A stretch of 64,000 bases of DNA, taken from the NCBI RefSeq assembly GCF_002967715.1, contig NZ_PUIA01000017.1, positions 434,001 to 498,000 of the forward strand. Reading direction: 5' to 3'. This stretch comes from Blastopirellula marina. GTDB taxonomy: Bacteria; Planctomycetota; Planctomycetia; Pirellulales; Pirellulaceae. Positions 43,710-51,602 of this stretch are shown here, one piece after another. A program made the position numbers and the translations under genes. How positions within the stretch are numbered: position 1 is the first letter of the stretch; every line of letters begins with the position of its first letter. Under the pieces are notes generated by a model. The model saw nothing but the letters and a program-made list of their open reading frames with translations, was not told the origin of the DNA and did no database searches.

Positions 43710-44875
43710 CCTTCTCCGGCGGCTCGCTTGGCAAACAGGAGAGCCGTTGCGTAACCGAGCGGATCTCCTAGTTCTTTTGAGTGTTCGGCCAGTCGCTCGA
43801 AGTTTCCGGCATTCTGGCTCAACTCGATCAAGCTGGGTGAAATCCCAATGGTATGAATACCAGGCGGGATCATCTGCAATGCCGCTTCCAACGCCTCGTT
43901 ATGATGACCCAGACGCGAGAGAAGCTCGATGTAGGTCTCGATAGCGAGCGAACCTTCGCGACGGATATCAGACGCTTCGGCCTTCTCGCGGAAGTAAGCC
44001 AGGCCACTCTCGGCATCCTCGCCCAGTAGCGTTTGAAAATAGAGCTTGTGACTGGGATAAAGCTCGGTGAACGGCGGTGTCTGCTCGTACTGGAAGGCCT
44101 GATCCAAATGCGCACCGTAATCGACCAGTTCCAACGCTTTGCGTAGGTGGGCTTCGTCGCGCAGCACCCGCGCGAAGCGGACGGTCGCGGCAAGGTGACT
44201 GGTGTCGATGTGATAGGCCGAGTTAGCAAACAACCAGTCGCGCGGGGCGATGATCTCGCTCAGCGATTTCTCTTGCGGCTCGGTCCCCTCTTGGTGCGAA
44301 ATATCGGCCACGACGGTCGCCATCAGTTCGTCGTAAACATGATCGAGAAGCAATGCGGCCAGGGGCTGCTGAGCGGCCGGAGGCATGCCAGCGAGTTGCT
44401 GTTCGTACGTAGTGACCGAATTGCACGTGCCGTAATGTTCCAGCATCCAACGAAAGCCGATCTCTGGTGCCACCCCTTCGTACAGCGCGACTTCAATCAA
44501 GTCTTCGATGTTGTCCTCGTCGACCTCAGCCTCTTTCAAGGCTTCAATCACCGGGGCTTTGTCTCCGACAGGGCGAAGATAGTACCAGCCTTCGCGAATT
44601 TGTCCGGCATCTAGCAACAACCGGCCGACTTCGTCGCAAGCTTCGACCAGGGCATCTTCCAGTTGCGTTCGTTGCTCCTCGGAGAGATCTTCCGAGACAC
44701 CAGGAAATAGCAGCGGCAGGCCGAGCCTCGCACGGGCACGCAGCTTGTACATCTCGAACAGCTGCACATGCTGCTTCTCTTGGCGGAAATACTCGATCAT
44801 ATTCTCGATCGCCGCCAAACTGCCGGAATCTTGGATTTGCTGACGGAACTGGTCGAAAACTTCCTGCGAAACCAC
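43706..44875 (-). CDS. Alpha-helical hypothetical protein
   Basis: A 389-residue protein (MVSQEVFDQFRQQIQDSGSL). Entirely helical, acidic, no signal or membrane segment. Amphipathic repeated helices near the C-terminus (LLSRLGHHNEALEAALQMIP, LAEHSKELGDPLGYATALLF) resemble TPR units, but I do not recognise a family. The start is GTG at 44875 preceded by GGGGA. Its stop shares 4 bp with the convergent oxidoreductase stop. Function unknown. Confidence 0.7.
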   Translation of the reverse strand: MVSQEVFDQFRQQIQDSGSLAAIENMIEYFRQEKQHVQLFEMYKLRARARLGLPLLFPGVSEDLSEEQRTQLEDALVEACDEVGRLLLDAGQIREGWYYLRPVGDKAPVIEALKEAEVDEDNIEDLIEVALYEGVAPEIGFRWMLEHYGTCNSVTTYEQQLAGMPPAAQQPLAALLLDHVYDELMATVVADISHQEGTEPQEKSLSEIIAPRDWLFANSAYHIDTSHLAATVRFARVLRDEAHLRKALELVDYGAHLDQAFQYEQTPPFTELYPSHKLYFQTLLGEDAESGLAYFREKAEASDIRREGSLAIETYIELLSRLGHHNEALEAALQMIPPGIHTIGISPSLIELSQNAGNFERLAEHSKELGDPLGYATALLFAKRAAGEG

Positions 44876-44967
44876 GGAAATCCCCTAGGACACGCGACGA
44901 AATGAATGAATTACACATCACGTATCGTAACAAGGAGGGCCAGCGCTGAATAGCAACACGCTGCCGG

Positions 44968-47604
44968 TTAGAAACTCAGGCGATCGATCGAGCCAGCTGT
45001 GGGGGCCTGATCCATGCCTTTGATAATGTCTCGAATCTGGCTCAGGGTAGCCGTTTCCATAATTCCCGAGTCGAGGACATCGGCCAGTTTTGTAGGGTCG
45101 CCCAGTCCCATCTCGACATCAAGTTGATGCACCCACCGCAGGCAGTTTCCGCGACTGATCACACCTACGGGGCGTCCATCTTTAACGATAATCACCCGCC
45201 GCATCGCGGCCTGGCTCAGGTATTCGTAGACATGAATCGCGGGATCGGATTCATCAAAGCTGACGACTTCGCTATGCATCACGCCTGAGACGAGCGTGCT
45301 GCCGGCCTCCGGTCGACGGAACGCCTGCATCAGATCTTTCTCAGAAATAATGCCAACCAGGTACCCCTTTTCATCGACGACGGGGGCCGAGTTGAACCCT
45401 TCCTTGATGAGCAGTTGCGTGGCCGCGGCAATCTTATCAGACTGCTTAATTGTCAGGATAGGAGAAGTCATGATCTCGGAAGCAGCCAGGTGCTCCAGAC
45501 GTTCTCGAACCTGATCATCGGCCGCCATCATGCCGGCAGTGTCCTGGCAGTTACCTAAGCAAACGACATGACGCTTGCCCGAGCTCTTGGCAACCTTCAG
45601 TGCGATTTCCGCGTTGTCGATCAATGCTTCCAGGTTAGGCACGTCGTTGTTTCGCTGAGCTACTCCCATGCTCACCGAGCAGCGAACCTGCTTGCCATTG
45701 ACCTCGACCACAATCTTGTCGACCAGCATTTCGATCCGCATGGCTATGCGATAGGCATTTACCTCCGCACATTCAGGCAACACCAAAAGCAGGCGGTCGC
45801 TGTCTAGTCGGCATAGGTAATCGATTTGACGTCCGTGAGCGGCGATCGTTTGAGCAAGTTGCTGCAGAACCCTATCGCCAGCTTCGACACCATAGTCGCG
45901 ATTAATGTCGCTGAAATCATCGACGTCAATCACCACGCAAGAGATCGGCAAGTGATAGTTACGAGCCCGAACCCACTCCCGTTTCAATTGGTCGTTCAGG
46001 TAGCGCAACGTCGCCAGGCCGGTCAATGGGTCGTTGCGCTCCACTGTGCGGAGATGGTTTTCCAGCTCGATCACGCGACTTGCCGAGTTGATACGCGAGA
46101 GCAATTCTTCCCGGCTGATGGTGTGGGAAAACACGTCGTCGATCCCCAGCCGGTAGGCCAGCGTGGGATCGCTCAACAAACCCTGGTCGGCCAACACCAT
46201 CGTGTAGACATAGCGCGGCAAACGCTCTTCGCGGATCCACCGGCAGAACATCTCGGCGGCCGCCCGATTCTGCCCCCAGTCGCTGATCACCACCATCGGG
46301 CATACTTCACGAATCAGGTGCTTGGCCGAAGCGTATTCGCCACAGATGCGGACGTTCATCCCGACACTTTGCAGCCACTTGATAATCAGTCCGATGGGAT
46401 GAGAACCATCGTTAATCACTACGGCATTCTCGCCACTTAGCTCTGTGGCTGCCTGGTGCTTGCCCCAGTGGTAGTTGGCCGTTTGTCCCGATCCGGCATG
46501 TAGGAAACGCACGACACTATGTTGTTCTGCCGAGAAGGCTTCGATCTTGTCGAAAGTTTCCACGAAAGCCGTGACGATGTCCGGATCAAACTGTGTGCCG
46601 CTTCCCTCGCAGATCATCGCCTTGGCCTGTTCCGCGCGGATAGCATCTTTGTAGACACGCTTGCTCGACAGGGCATCGAACACGTCGGCAACGCTCACGA
46701 TCCGTGCTGCCAGCGGTATCTCGGTTCCCTTCAATCCTTCCAGATAACCACATCCGTCCCATCGTTCGTGATGATAGCGAGCGATCTCGGCGGCCATGTG
46801 AAAGAACGAGCCGCTCGGGCTGCTCTTGGCTGCTTCCTGCAGTGTCTCGGCACCGATGCGGACGTGCTGCTTCATCGCGTTGAATTCTTCAGGCGTCAGC
46901 TTGCCCGGTTTCAGCAGAATGGCATCGGAAATGCCAACCTTGCCGATGTCGTGCAAGGGGCTGGAACGAAAGAGATCTTGCAAAAACAACTCGTCGATGG
47001 CGTCCTGGTAAGGACCGCTGATTCGCAATTGCTCGGCAATCATTTGCGAATAGGCACGCATGCGTACGAGATGTTCGCCTGTTTCCGTATCCCGCGAGTC
47101 CGCCAACTTGGCCAGCGCGAACACGGCGATGTCTTGTGTGGATTGAATTGCCATCGAGCGGTTTTCGACGATCCGCTCTAACTCGCGAGAATAACCTTCC
47201 AGCTTGCGTTCGGCCGTGGTGGCTCGCATTAAAGCGCTGTGCAGTCGCATCAGCACGTCGATCTTGGCCGTTAACTCCAGCCGGCCGATTGATTTTTCGA
47301 GGACATTATCGGCACCGACGGCAAACATTTCCAATCGCTGCGATTCATTCAGGTCTTGCCCCAATACAAGCAGCTGAATTTGTCGATCGGCGAACTCGCG
47401 ACGAATCGCTCGGCAGATCTCCACGGCGCAGTCATCGCGCAGATGATAATCGAGTAGGATCAGCGCGGGCTGTACCTCTTCGATTACCTGGCGGACATTC
47501 TCTCCGCTTTCCAGAATGTGTACCTCGTGATGTTCACTGAGTACTTCGCGCAGTTTGCTGCGGAGCACGTCGGTGCTTTCGATCACGAGAAGTCGATTGT
47601 GCAT
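44968..47604 (-). CDS. REC - HD-GYP - REC - degenerate GGDEF - CBS pair signalling protein
   Basis: An 878-residue cytosolic protein with five modules. REC1 (1-118): Asp52 phosphoacceptor, Lys104. HD-GYP (150-350): LHDIGKVGIS with His218-Asp219, and HHERWDGCGYLEGL, where GYP is replaced by GYL (286-288). A second receiver-like module (about 390-515) with ISDWGQNR (Asp442). GGDEF-fold (522-685): the signature is degenerate, R-L-D-S-D-R at 599-604 for R-GGDEF, so cyclase activity is unlikely. CBS1/CBS2 (about 710-835): IMTSPILTIKQSDKIAAATQ and VSGVMHSEVVSFDESDPAIH. Possible c-di-GMP phosphodiesterase gated by nucleotides. No histidine kinase adjacent. Confidence 0.85.
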   Translation of the reverse strand: MHNRLLVIESTDVLRSKLREVLSEHHEVHILESGENVRQVIEEVQPALILLDYHLRDDCAVEICRAIRREFADRQIQLLVLGQDLNESQRLEMFAVGADNVLEKSIGRLELTAKIDVLMRLHSALMRATTAERKLEGYSRELERIVENRSMAIQSTQDIAVFALAKLADSRDTETGEHLVRMRAYSQMIAEQLRISGPYQDAIDELFLQDLFRSSPLHDIGKVGISDAILLKPGKLTPEEFNAMKQHVRIGAETLQEAAKSSPSGSFFHMAAEIARYHHERWDGCGYLEGLKGTEIPLAARIVSVADVFDALSSKRVYKDAIRAEQAKAMICEGSGTQFDPDIVTAFVETFDKIEAFSAEQHSVVRFLHAGSGQTANYHWGKHQAATELSGENAVVINDGSHPIGLIIKWLQSVGMNVRICGEYASAKHLIREVCPMVVISDWGQNRAAAEMFCRWIREERLPRYVYTMVLADQGLLSDPTLAYRLGIDDVFSHTISREELLSRINSASRVIELENHLRTVERNDPLTGLATLRYLNDQLKREWVRARNYHLPISCVVIDVDDFSDINRDYGVEAGDRVLQQLAQTIAAHGRQIDYLCRLDSDRLLLVLPECAEVNAYRIAMRIEMLVDKIVVEVNGKQVRCSVSMGVAQRNNDVPNLEALIDNAEIALKVAKSSGKRHVVCLGNCQDTAGMMAADDQVRERLEHLAASEIMTSPILTIKQSDKIAAATQLLIKEGFNSAPVVDEKGYLVGIISEKDLMQAFRRPEAGSTLVSGVMHSEVVSFDESDPAIHVYEYLSQAAMRRVIIVKDGRPVGVISRGNCLRWVHQLDVEMGLGDPTKLADVLDSGIMETATLSQIRDIIKGMDQAPTAGSIDRLSF

Positions 47605-47838
47605 GGTCTGCCCACCATACTCCGATCAACAGTCGTTTCGCGTCTGAAAACTGGACGCTAAAAAAAACGCTTATTGATTCCAAGTTACCTGAGACACCGG
47701 AAACTTAGGTCACTAAAAGAACACCGCAAGAAGCGCAATTGGAATATCACCGTAGAGACTTCCCGCAACATCCCTTGGTATCGGCACCCCCAGGGCAATC
47801 ACTACAATCGACACCTGGCGTCCGCGCGATGCGTCCGA

Positions 47839-48702
47839 CTAATCGTGCGTTTTGCGGGGAACAACCCGGTGGAAATGCAGTTCGACTTCTCCGGCAACCA
47901 CGCGTCGCAGACCTTCGACCAGGCAGGTAGGCTCGTTGACTTCCTGGCCTATCCGCAGAATCTCTTCGATTTTGGTACCAGGTTCGACTGAGAACGTTTC
48001 CTGGTGAATGATCTGATTGCCGGCATCCAGTTCAGGAACGATGAAGTGGCATGTCGCCCCGAACGTCAGCATGCGAACTTCGTTGGCGTCGTGATACGGA
48101 CGAATCCCCGGAAAGCTCGGCAAAAGTCCGTGATGCAGGTTGATGATCCGTCCGCCGGCATATTTCCAACAGCTGGTCGCCGGTAACACGCGCATGTATC
48201 GAGCCAACAGGACGTAATCGACATCGTACTGGTCGAGGATTTCGATCATCTGCTCGTCGTTGGCCTCTCCTTTCTCGCCGCCGATGTTCTGCCAATCGAC
48301 GCCGTGGCTTTCGGCCAATCCCTTGCAGTTATCGCGATTACCGATCATGACCGCTGGGATCGCGTTGATATCCCCCGCCGCAATCGCTTCGAGCACAGCC
48401 TGGGCTGGCTCCGCGCGGTAGGTGGTGCAGATCGCAATTCGGGGGCAATCGCGGCGGACATCGGCCGACCAGACCCGGATCGAAAGCTTCTTCAGGCGAC
48501 CGATCTCGGTTAATGCCGTTCTCAGCGAGTTGTACAGGTCGGCATCGATGTGCACACGCAGGAACATGGCGAAGACGGCTTCTTCGTCATGGTCGTACAT
48601 CTGGATTTCGGCAATGTTCGCCCCTAAACCCGTCACATAGTGAATAATCGGATCGGCCAATCCCACGTTATCGGGTCCGACTGCGGTGATCACAACGAGC
48701 AT
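47839..48702 (-). CDS. purU: Formyltetrahydrofolate deformylase
   Basis: A 287-residue enzyme hydrolysing 10-formyl-THF to THF and formate. An N-terminal ACT domain (1-80) starts MLVVITAVGPDNVGLADPII, and the formyltransferase-like domain holds RIINLHHGLLPSFPGIRPYH (Asn-His catalytic pair) and ATCHFIVPELDAGNQIIHQE (Asp). The length matches PurU (280). The ATG at 48702 is preferred to a TTG two codons upstream. It would balance the one-carbon pool used by purH (37.2 kb). It is separated from the signalling gene upstream on the strand by several hundred bases and by no shared promoter evidence. Confidence 0.93.
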   Translation of the reverse strand: MLVVITAVGPDNVGLADPIIHYVTGLGANIAEIQMYDHDEEAVFAMFLRVHIDADLYNSLRTALTEIGRLKKLSIRVWSADVRRDCPRIAICTTYRAEPAQAVLEAIAAGDINAIPAVMIGNRDNCKGLAESHGVDWQNIGGEKGEANDEQMIEILDQYDVDYVLLARYMRVLPATSCWKYAGGRIINLHHGLLPSFPGIRPYHDANEVRMLTFGATCHFIVPELDAGNQIIHQETFSVEPGTKIEEILRIGQEVNEPTCLVEGLRRVVAGEVELHFHRVVPRKTHD

Positions 48703-48838
48703 CGCCAACTACCTATGGAGTCTGAAAACAACGTTTGAACCTGGTTCGAATATCGACCCGAACTAGGCATTGTAGCACCGGTTTGCTACCTTGTCCGAAG
48801 AAGTCCTACATCTTACCAATGTCACCAACTCGCCGAGG

Positions 48839-49282
48839 ATGGCCAAAATGATCCAGAAAAAGGTTCGCCGAGAAGATCTTGGGCCGGATGAGAACCTGTG
48901 CGAACACTGCACCGCCAAGTGCTGCAAGTACTTCGCTTTGCCGATCGACACACCTACCGAGTTTGCCGATTTCGAGTTCATCCGCTGGTACCTCCTGCAC
49001 GATCGGGCCTCGGTCTTTCTGGACGAAGATGTTTGGTATCTGCTGGTGCATACCACCTGTAAGCATCTTCAAGACGATCATCGCTGCGGTATTTACGAGA
49101 CCCGCCCCCAGATCTGTCGCGACTATACGACTGACGCGTGCGAATACGACGACGACTGGTGCTACGAGAAGTACTTCGAAACCCCAGAGCAAATCTGGGA
49201 ATACGCCGAAGCCACCACACCTCGCCGCCCAGGTCAAAGCATGCGAAGTCCCAAGCCGCCCGAACTGCCGATCTTGTCTTAA
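48839..49282 (+). CDS. YkgJ-family cysteine cluster protein (Fe-S/zinc binding)
   Basis: A 147-residue protein with two cysteine groups typical of YkgJ/UPF0153: ENLCEHCTAKCCKYF and TCKHLQDDHRCGIYETRPQI CRDY. The first is CxxCxxxCC; the second C(x8)C(x9)C. Likely to bind an Fe-S cluster or zinc. The tail (DACEYDDDWCYEKYF) has two further cysteines. The start is ATG 48839; the frame extends upstream from a TTG but no conservation is seen there. Divergent from purU, function unknown. Confidence 0.85.
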   Translation: MAKMIQKKVRREDLGPDENLCEHCTAKCCKYFALPIDTPTEFADFEFIRWYLLHDRASVFLDEDVWYLLVHTTCKHLQDDHRCGIYETRPQICRDYTTDACEYDDDWCYEKYFETPEQIWEYAEATTPRRPGQSMRSPKPPELPILS

Positions 49283-49350
49283 TCGACCAAGCTCTCGATG
49301 CTCCTCGCCCTGAATGGGCGACAGAACCATAACCTGAGAAACCCTTCTGT

Positions 49351-49435
49351 CGCCCCGTTGGGGCTAATGACTTTCTAATGACGATAACCATGGGTTCACG
49401 CCCCTGGCTATTATCTGCCGCCCCTTTCGGGGCTG
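49351..49435 (-). repeat. Dispersed palindromic repeat, tandem copies on the minus strand
   Basis: Reading the minus strand: AGCCCC-GAAA-GGGGC, then GGCAGATAATAGCCAGGGGC, a spacer, and a second AGCCCC-AAC-GGGGCGACAG. Both match the element seen at 9130 and 12085, here in direct orientation, in the 238-bp gap between the cysteine-cluster gene and hisS. Confidence 0.75.
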
Positions 49436-49520
49436 AAGAAAGCAACATCGGGCGAACACTTACACGACATCCCTGTCCTACCTGCAAATACTGACAACTA
49501 CGCAACCCAACTCAAATCCC

Positions 49521-50873
49521 ATGTCCAACAAGAAGAAGCTCATCCAACCCCGTACGCTCAAAGGCTTTCGCGACTATCTGCCCGACGCGATGATGCCCCG
49601 AGAGGAGTTGGTTAACACGGCTCGCCGCGTCTATCGTTCGTACGGCTTCGCCCCGATCGATACGCCGACGCTCGAATATGCCGAGATTCTGCTGGGCAAA
49701 GGAAGCGATGAAACCGATCGGCAGATGTACCGGTTCGAGGATCATGGCAAACGAGACGTAGGGATGCGTTTCGACCTGACCGTTCCCCTGGCTCGCTTCG
49801 CTGCCCAGCACATCGGCGAACTGGGAACTCCTTTCAAACGCTATCACATTGCCACTGTCTGGCGCGGCGAGAACACCCAGCGCGGCCGTTATCGCGAGTT
49901 CATGCAGTGCGACTTCGACACGATCGGTACCAAGAGCATCGTGGCCGATATCGAAACGGCCCTGGTCATTCACGACCTGATGTTGGCGATCGGGTTCGAG
50001 GGCTTTACCGTCCGCGTGAACAATCGCCAGGTCCTTTCCGGTTTGCTCGAGAAGCTCGAACTCGTCGAGAAGTCGACTGAGATCCTCCGTGCGCTCGATA
50101 AGCTGGCCAAGATCGGTGCCGAGAAAGTCGCTGCGGAAATGCAGGAAACGGCCGGTGCTTCCGCCGAGCAAGCAGCCCAGGTTCTGAAGCTGGCCGAAAT
50201 CGGCGGCTCGACCGACAAGATCCTCTTGGCACTCGATAGTCTGGTTGCCGGTAGTGAAAAGGGAGAGATCGGCGTCGGACAACTGCGCGAGCTGACCTCG
50301 GCCACCGCAGCCGCCGGCGTTCCGGCCGAACGCCTGCAGATCGACGTCTCGATTGCTCGTGGGTTGGACTATTACACCGGAACGATCTTCGAAACCTTCC
50401 TGAGCGAACTGCCTGGCATCGGCAGCGTCTGCAGCGGAGGCCGCTACAACGACCTGGCCAGCTTGTATACCAATCAAGAGCTCCCTGGCATCGGAGCATC
50501 GCTGGGGCTCGACCGGCTACTGGCCGCAATGGAAGAACTCGGCAAGATAGAGGCCCGCACCACGCCGGCCGAAGTCTTCCTGCCGTACTTCGACGAGAAA
50601 AGCCTGCAGCAGTACTTGAAGATCGCGGCCACGCTTCGCACGGCTGGCTTCAACGTCGAACTCTACCCAGAGGCCAAGAAGCTAGGTCAGCAGCTGAAGT
50701 ATGCCGACCGTCGCGGCTTCAAAGTAGCCGTCGTGGCAGGCGATCGTGAACTGGCCGAAAACAAGTGCCAGCTCAAGGATCTGAAGACGGGCGACTCGAC
50801 CGAGGCCAGCCTCGCGGGGGGTGCCGAGGAGTTAATTGCGGGAATTTCGAAAATTCTGCGGTCCACCGCATAA
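49521..50873 (+). CDS. hisS: Histidine-tRNA ligase
   Basis: A 450-residue class II aminoacyl-tRNA synthetase charging tRNA-His. KGFRDYLPDAMMPREELVNT, motif 2 region MYRFEDHGKRDVGMRFDLTV PLARF, and the histidine-specific RGLDYYTGTIFETF are present, along with motif 3 GIGASLGLDRLLAAM. The C-terminal anticodon-binding domain follows (about 355-450). Length is normal. The ATG at 49521 has no clear GGAGG. The next gene starts 94 bp after the stop, possibly in the same transcript. Confidence 0.96.
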   Translation: MSNKKKLIQPRTLKGFRDYLPDAMMPREELVNTARRVYRSYGFAPIDTPTLEYAEILLGKGSDETDRQMYRFEDHGKRDVGMRFDLTVPLARFAAQHIGELGTPFKRYHIATVWRGENTQRGRYREFMQCDFDTIGTKSIVADIETALVIHDLMLAIGFEGFTVRVNNRQVLSGLLEKLELVEKSTEILRALDKLAKIGAEKVAAEMQETAGASAEQAAQVLKLAEIGGSTDKILLALDSLVAGSEKGEIGVGQLRELTSATAAAGVPAERLQIDVSIARGLDYYTGTIFETFLSELPGIGSVCSGGRYNDLASLYTNQELPGIGASLGLDRLLAAMEELGKIEARTTPAEVFLPYFDEKSLQQYLKIAATLRTAGFNVELYPEAKKLGQQLKYADRRGFKVAVVAGDRELAENKCQLKDLKTGDSTEASLAGGAEELIAGISKILRSTA

Positions 50874-50967
50874 CCCCCATGACAAGGTGTTGTCACCCCT
50901 AGTTGCGATATTAAAGCCAACCATGATCTCCGGCTTCTTACCTCGCAGCTCCCCGAGGGCAACACCG

Positions 50968-51543
50968 ATGACGATCCGCACGAACCACTATGAAGTCGCG
51001 CTCGAAGCCTTCTTGCGCGACGAAAAAATCCCCTACATCGCCGTCGATGAACGGCGTCGGTCGCTATACGGGGCAGGCTCGCTGAAGAATCTCGACTTCA
51101 TTGCGACCCCCAGCGGCAGCGATATGTCATGGTTGATCGACGTCAAAGGACGTCGGTTCCCTTCGGGGCGAAAGAACCGCTACTGGAAGAACTGGACTAC
51201 CACCGACGATCTGCAAAGCCTGTCACAGTGGCAACGGCTCTTGGGTCCGCAGTTTCGTGGGATGCTTGTCTTTGTGTATGACGTGGTCGGCGAGATGGCA
51301 CCGGTCCCGCAGAATCTGCTGTATCCGCATCAAGACCGAATCTACGCTTTCATTGGGGTGCGGCTCGACCTGTACGTAGCATGGGCGCGCAAGATATCAC
51401 CCCGTTGGAAGACGATGTCGATGCCCACGAAGGCCTTCCGTCAGCTGGCCGAGCCACTGCAAGTCACCCTCCGCACACCCATTGTTTCCGGAGGGGACTT
51501 CGATCACCGCCGCGCCGACAGTTCGATCCCAGCCATCGCCTGA
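50968..51543 (+). CDS. Candidate PD-(D/E)XK nuclease-fold protein (HYE motif)
   Basis: A 191-residue soluble protein. RTNHYEVALEAFLRDEKIPY (His7-Tyr8-Glu9) is followed by SLKNLDFIATPSG (Asp43) and SWLIDVKGRRFPSG (Asp58, Lys60). The D-(14)-D-x-K arrangement with beta strands matches a PD-(D/E)XK nuclease core; Glu9 or Glu13 could complete the metal site. It is shorter than restriction enzymes. The ATG at 50968 follows GAGGGC; in-frame Met at 50923 is less favoured. It lies after hisS with 94 bp between. Activity is inferred from the motif only. Confidence 0.7.
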   Translation: MTIRTNHYEVALEAFLRDEKIPYIAVDERRRSLYGAGSLKNLDFIATPSGSDMSWLIDVKGRRFPSGRKNRYWKNWTTTDDLQSLSQWQRLLGPQFRGMLVFVYDVVGEMAPVPQNLLYPHQDRIYAFIGVRLDLYVAWARKISPRWKTMSMPTKAFRQLAEPLQVTLRTPIVSGGDFDHRRADSSIPAIA

Positions 51544-51602
51544 AGAGATCGGGCCCGCCGCAAGGATGGCCCTTCGTCGCAGTAGTCAGCGCAGTGGACG
51601 GA

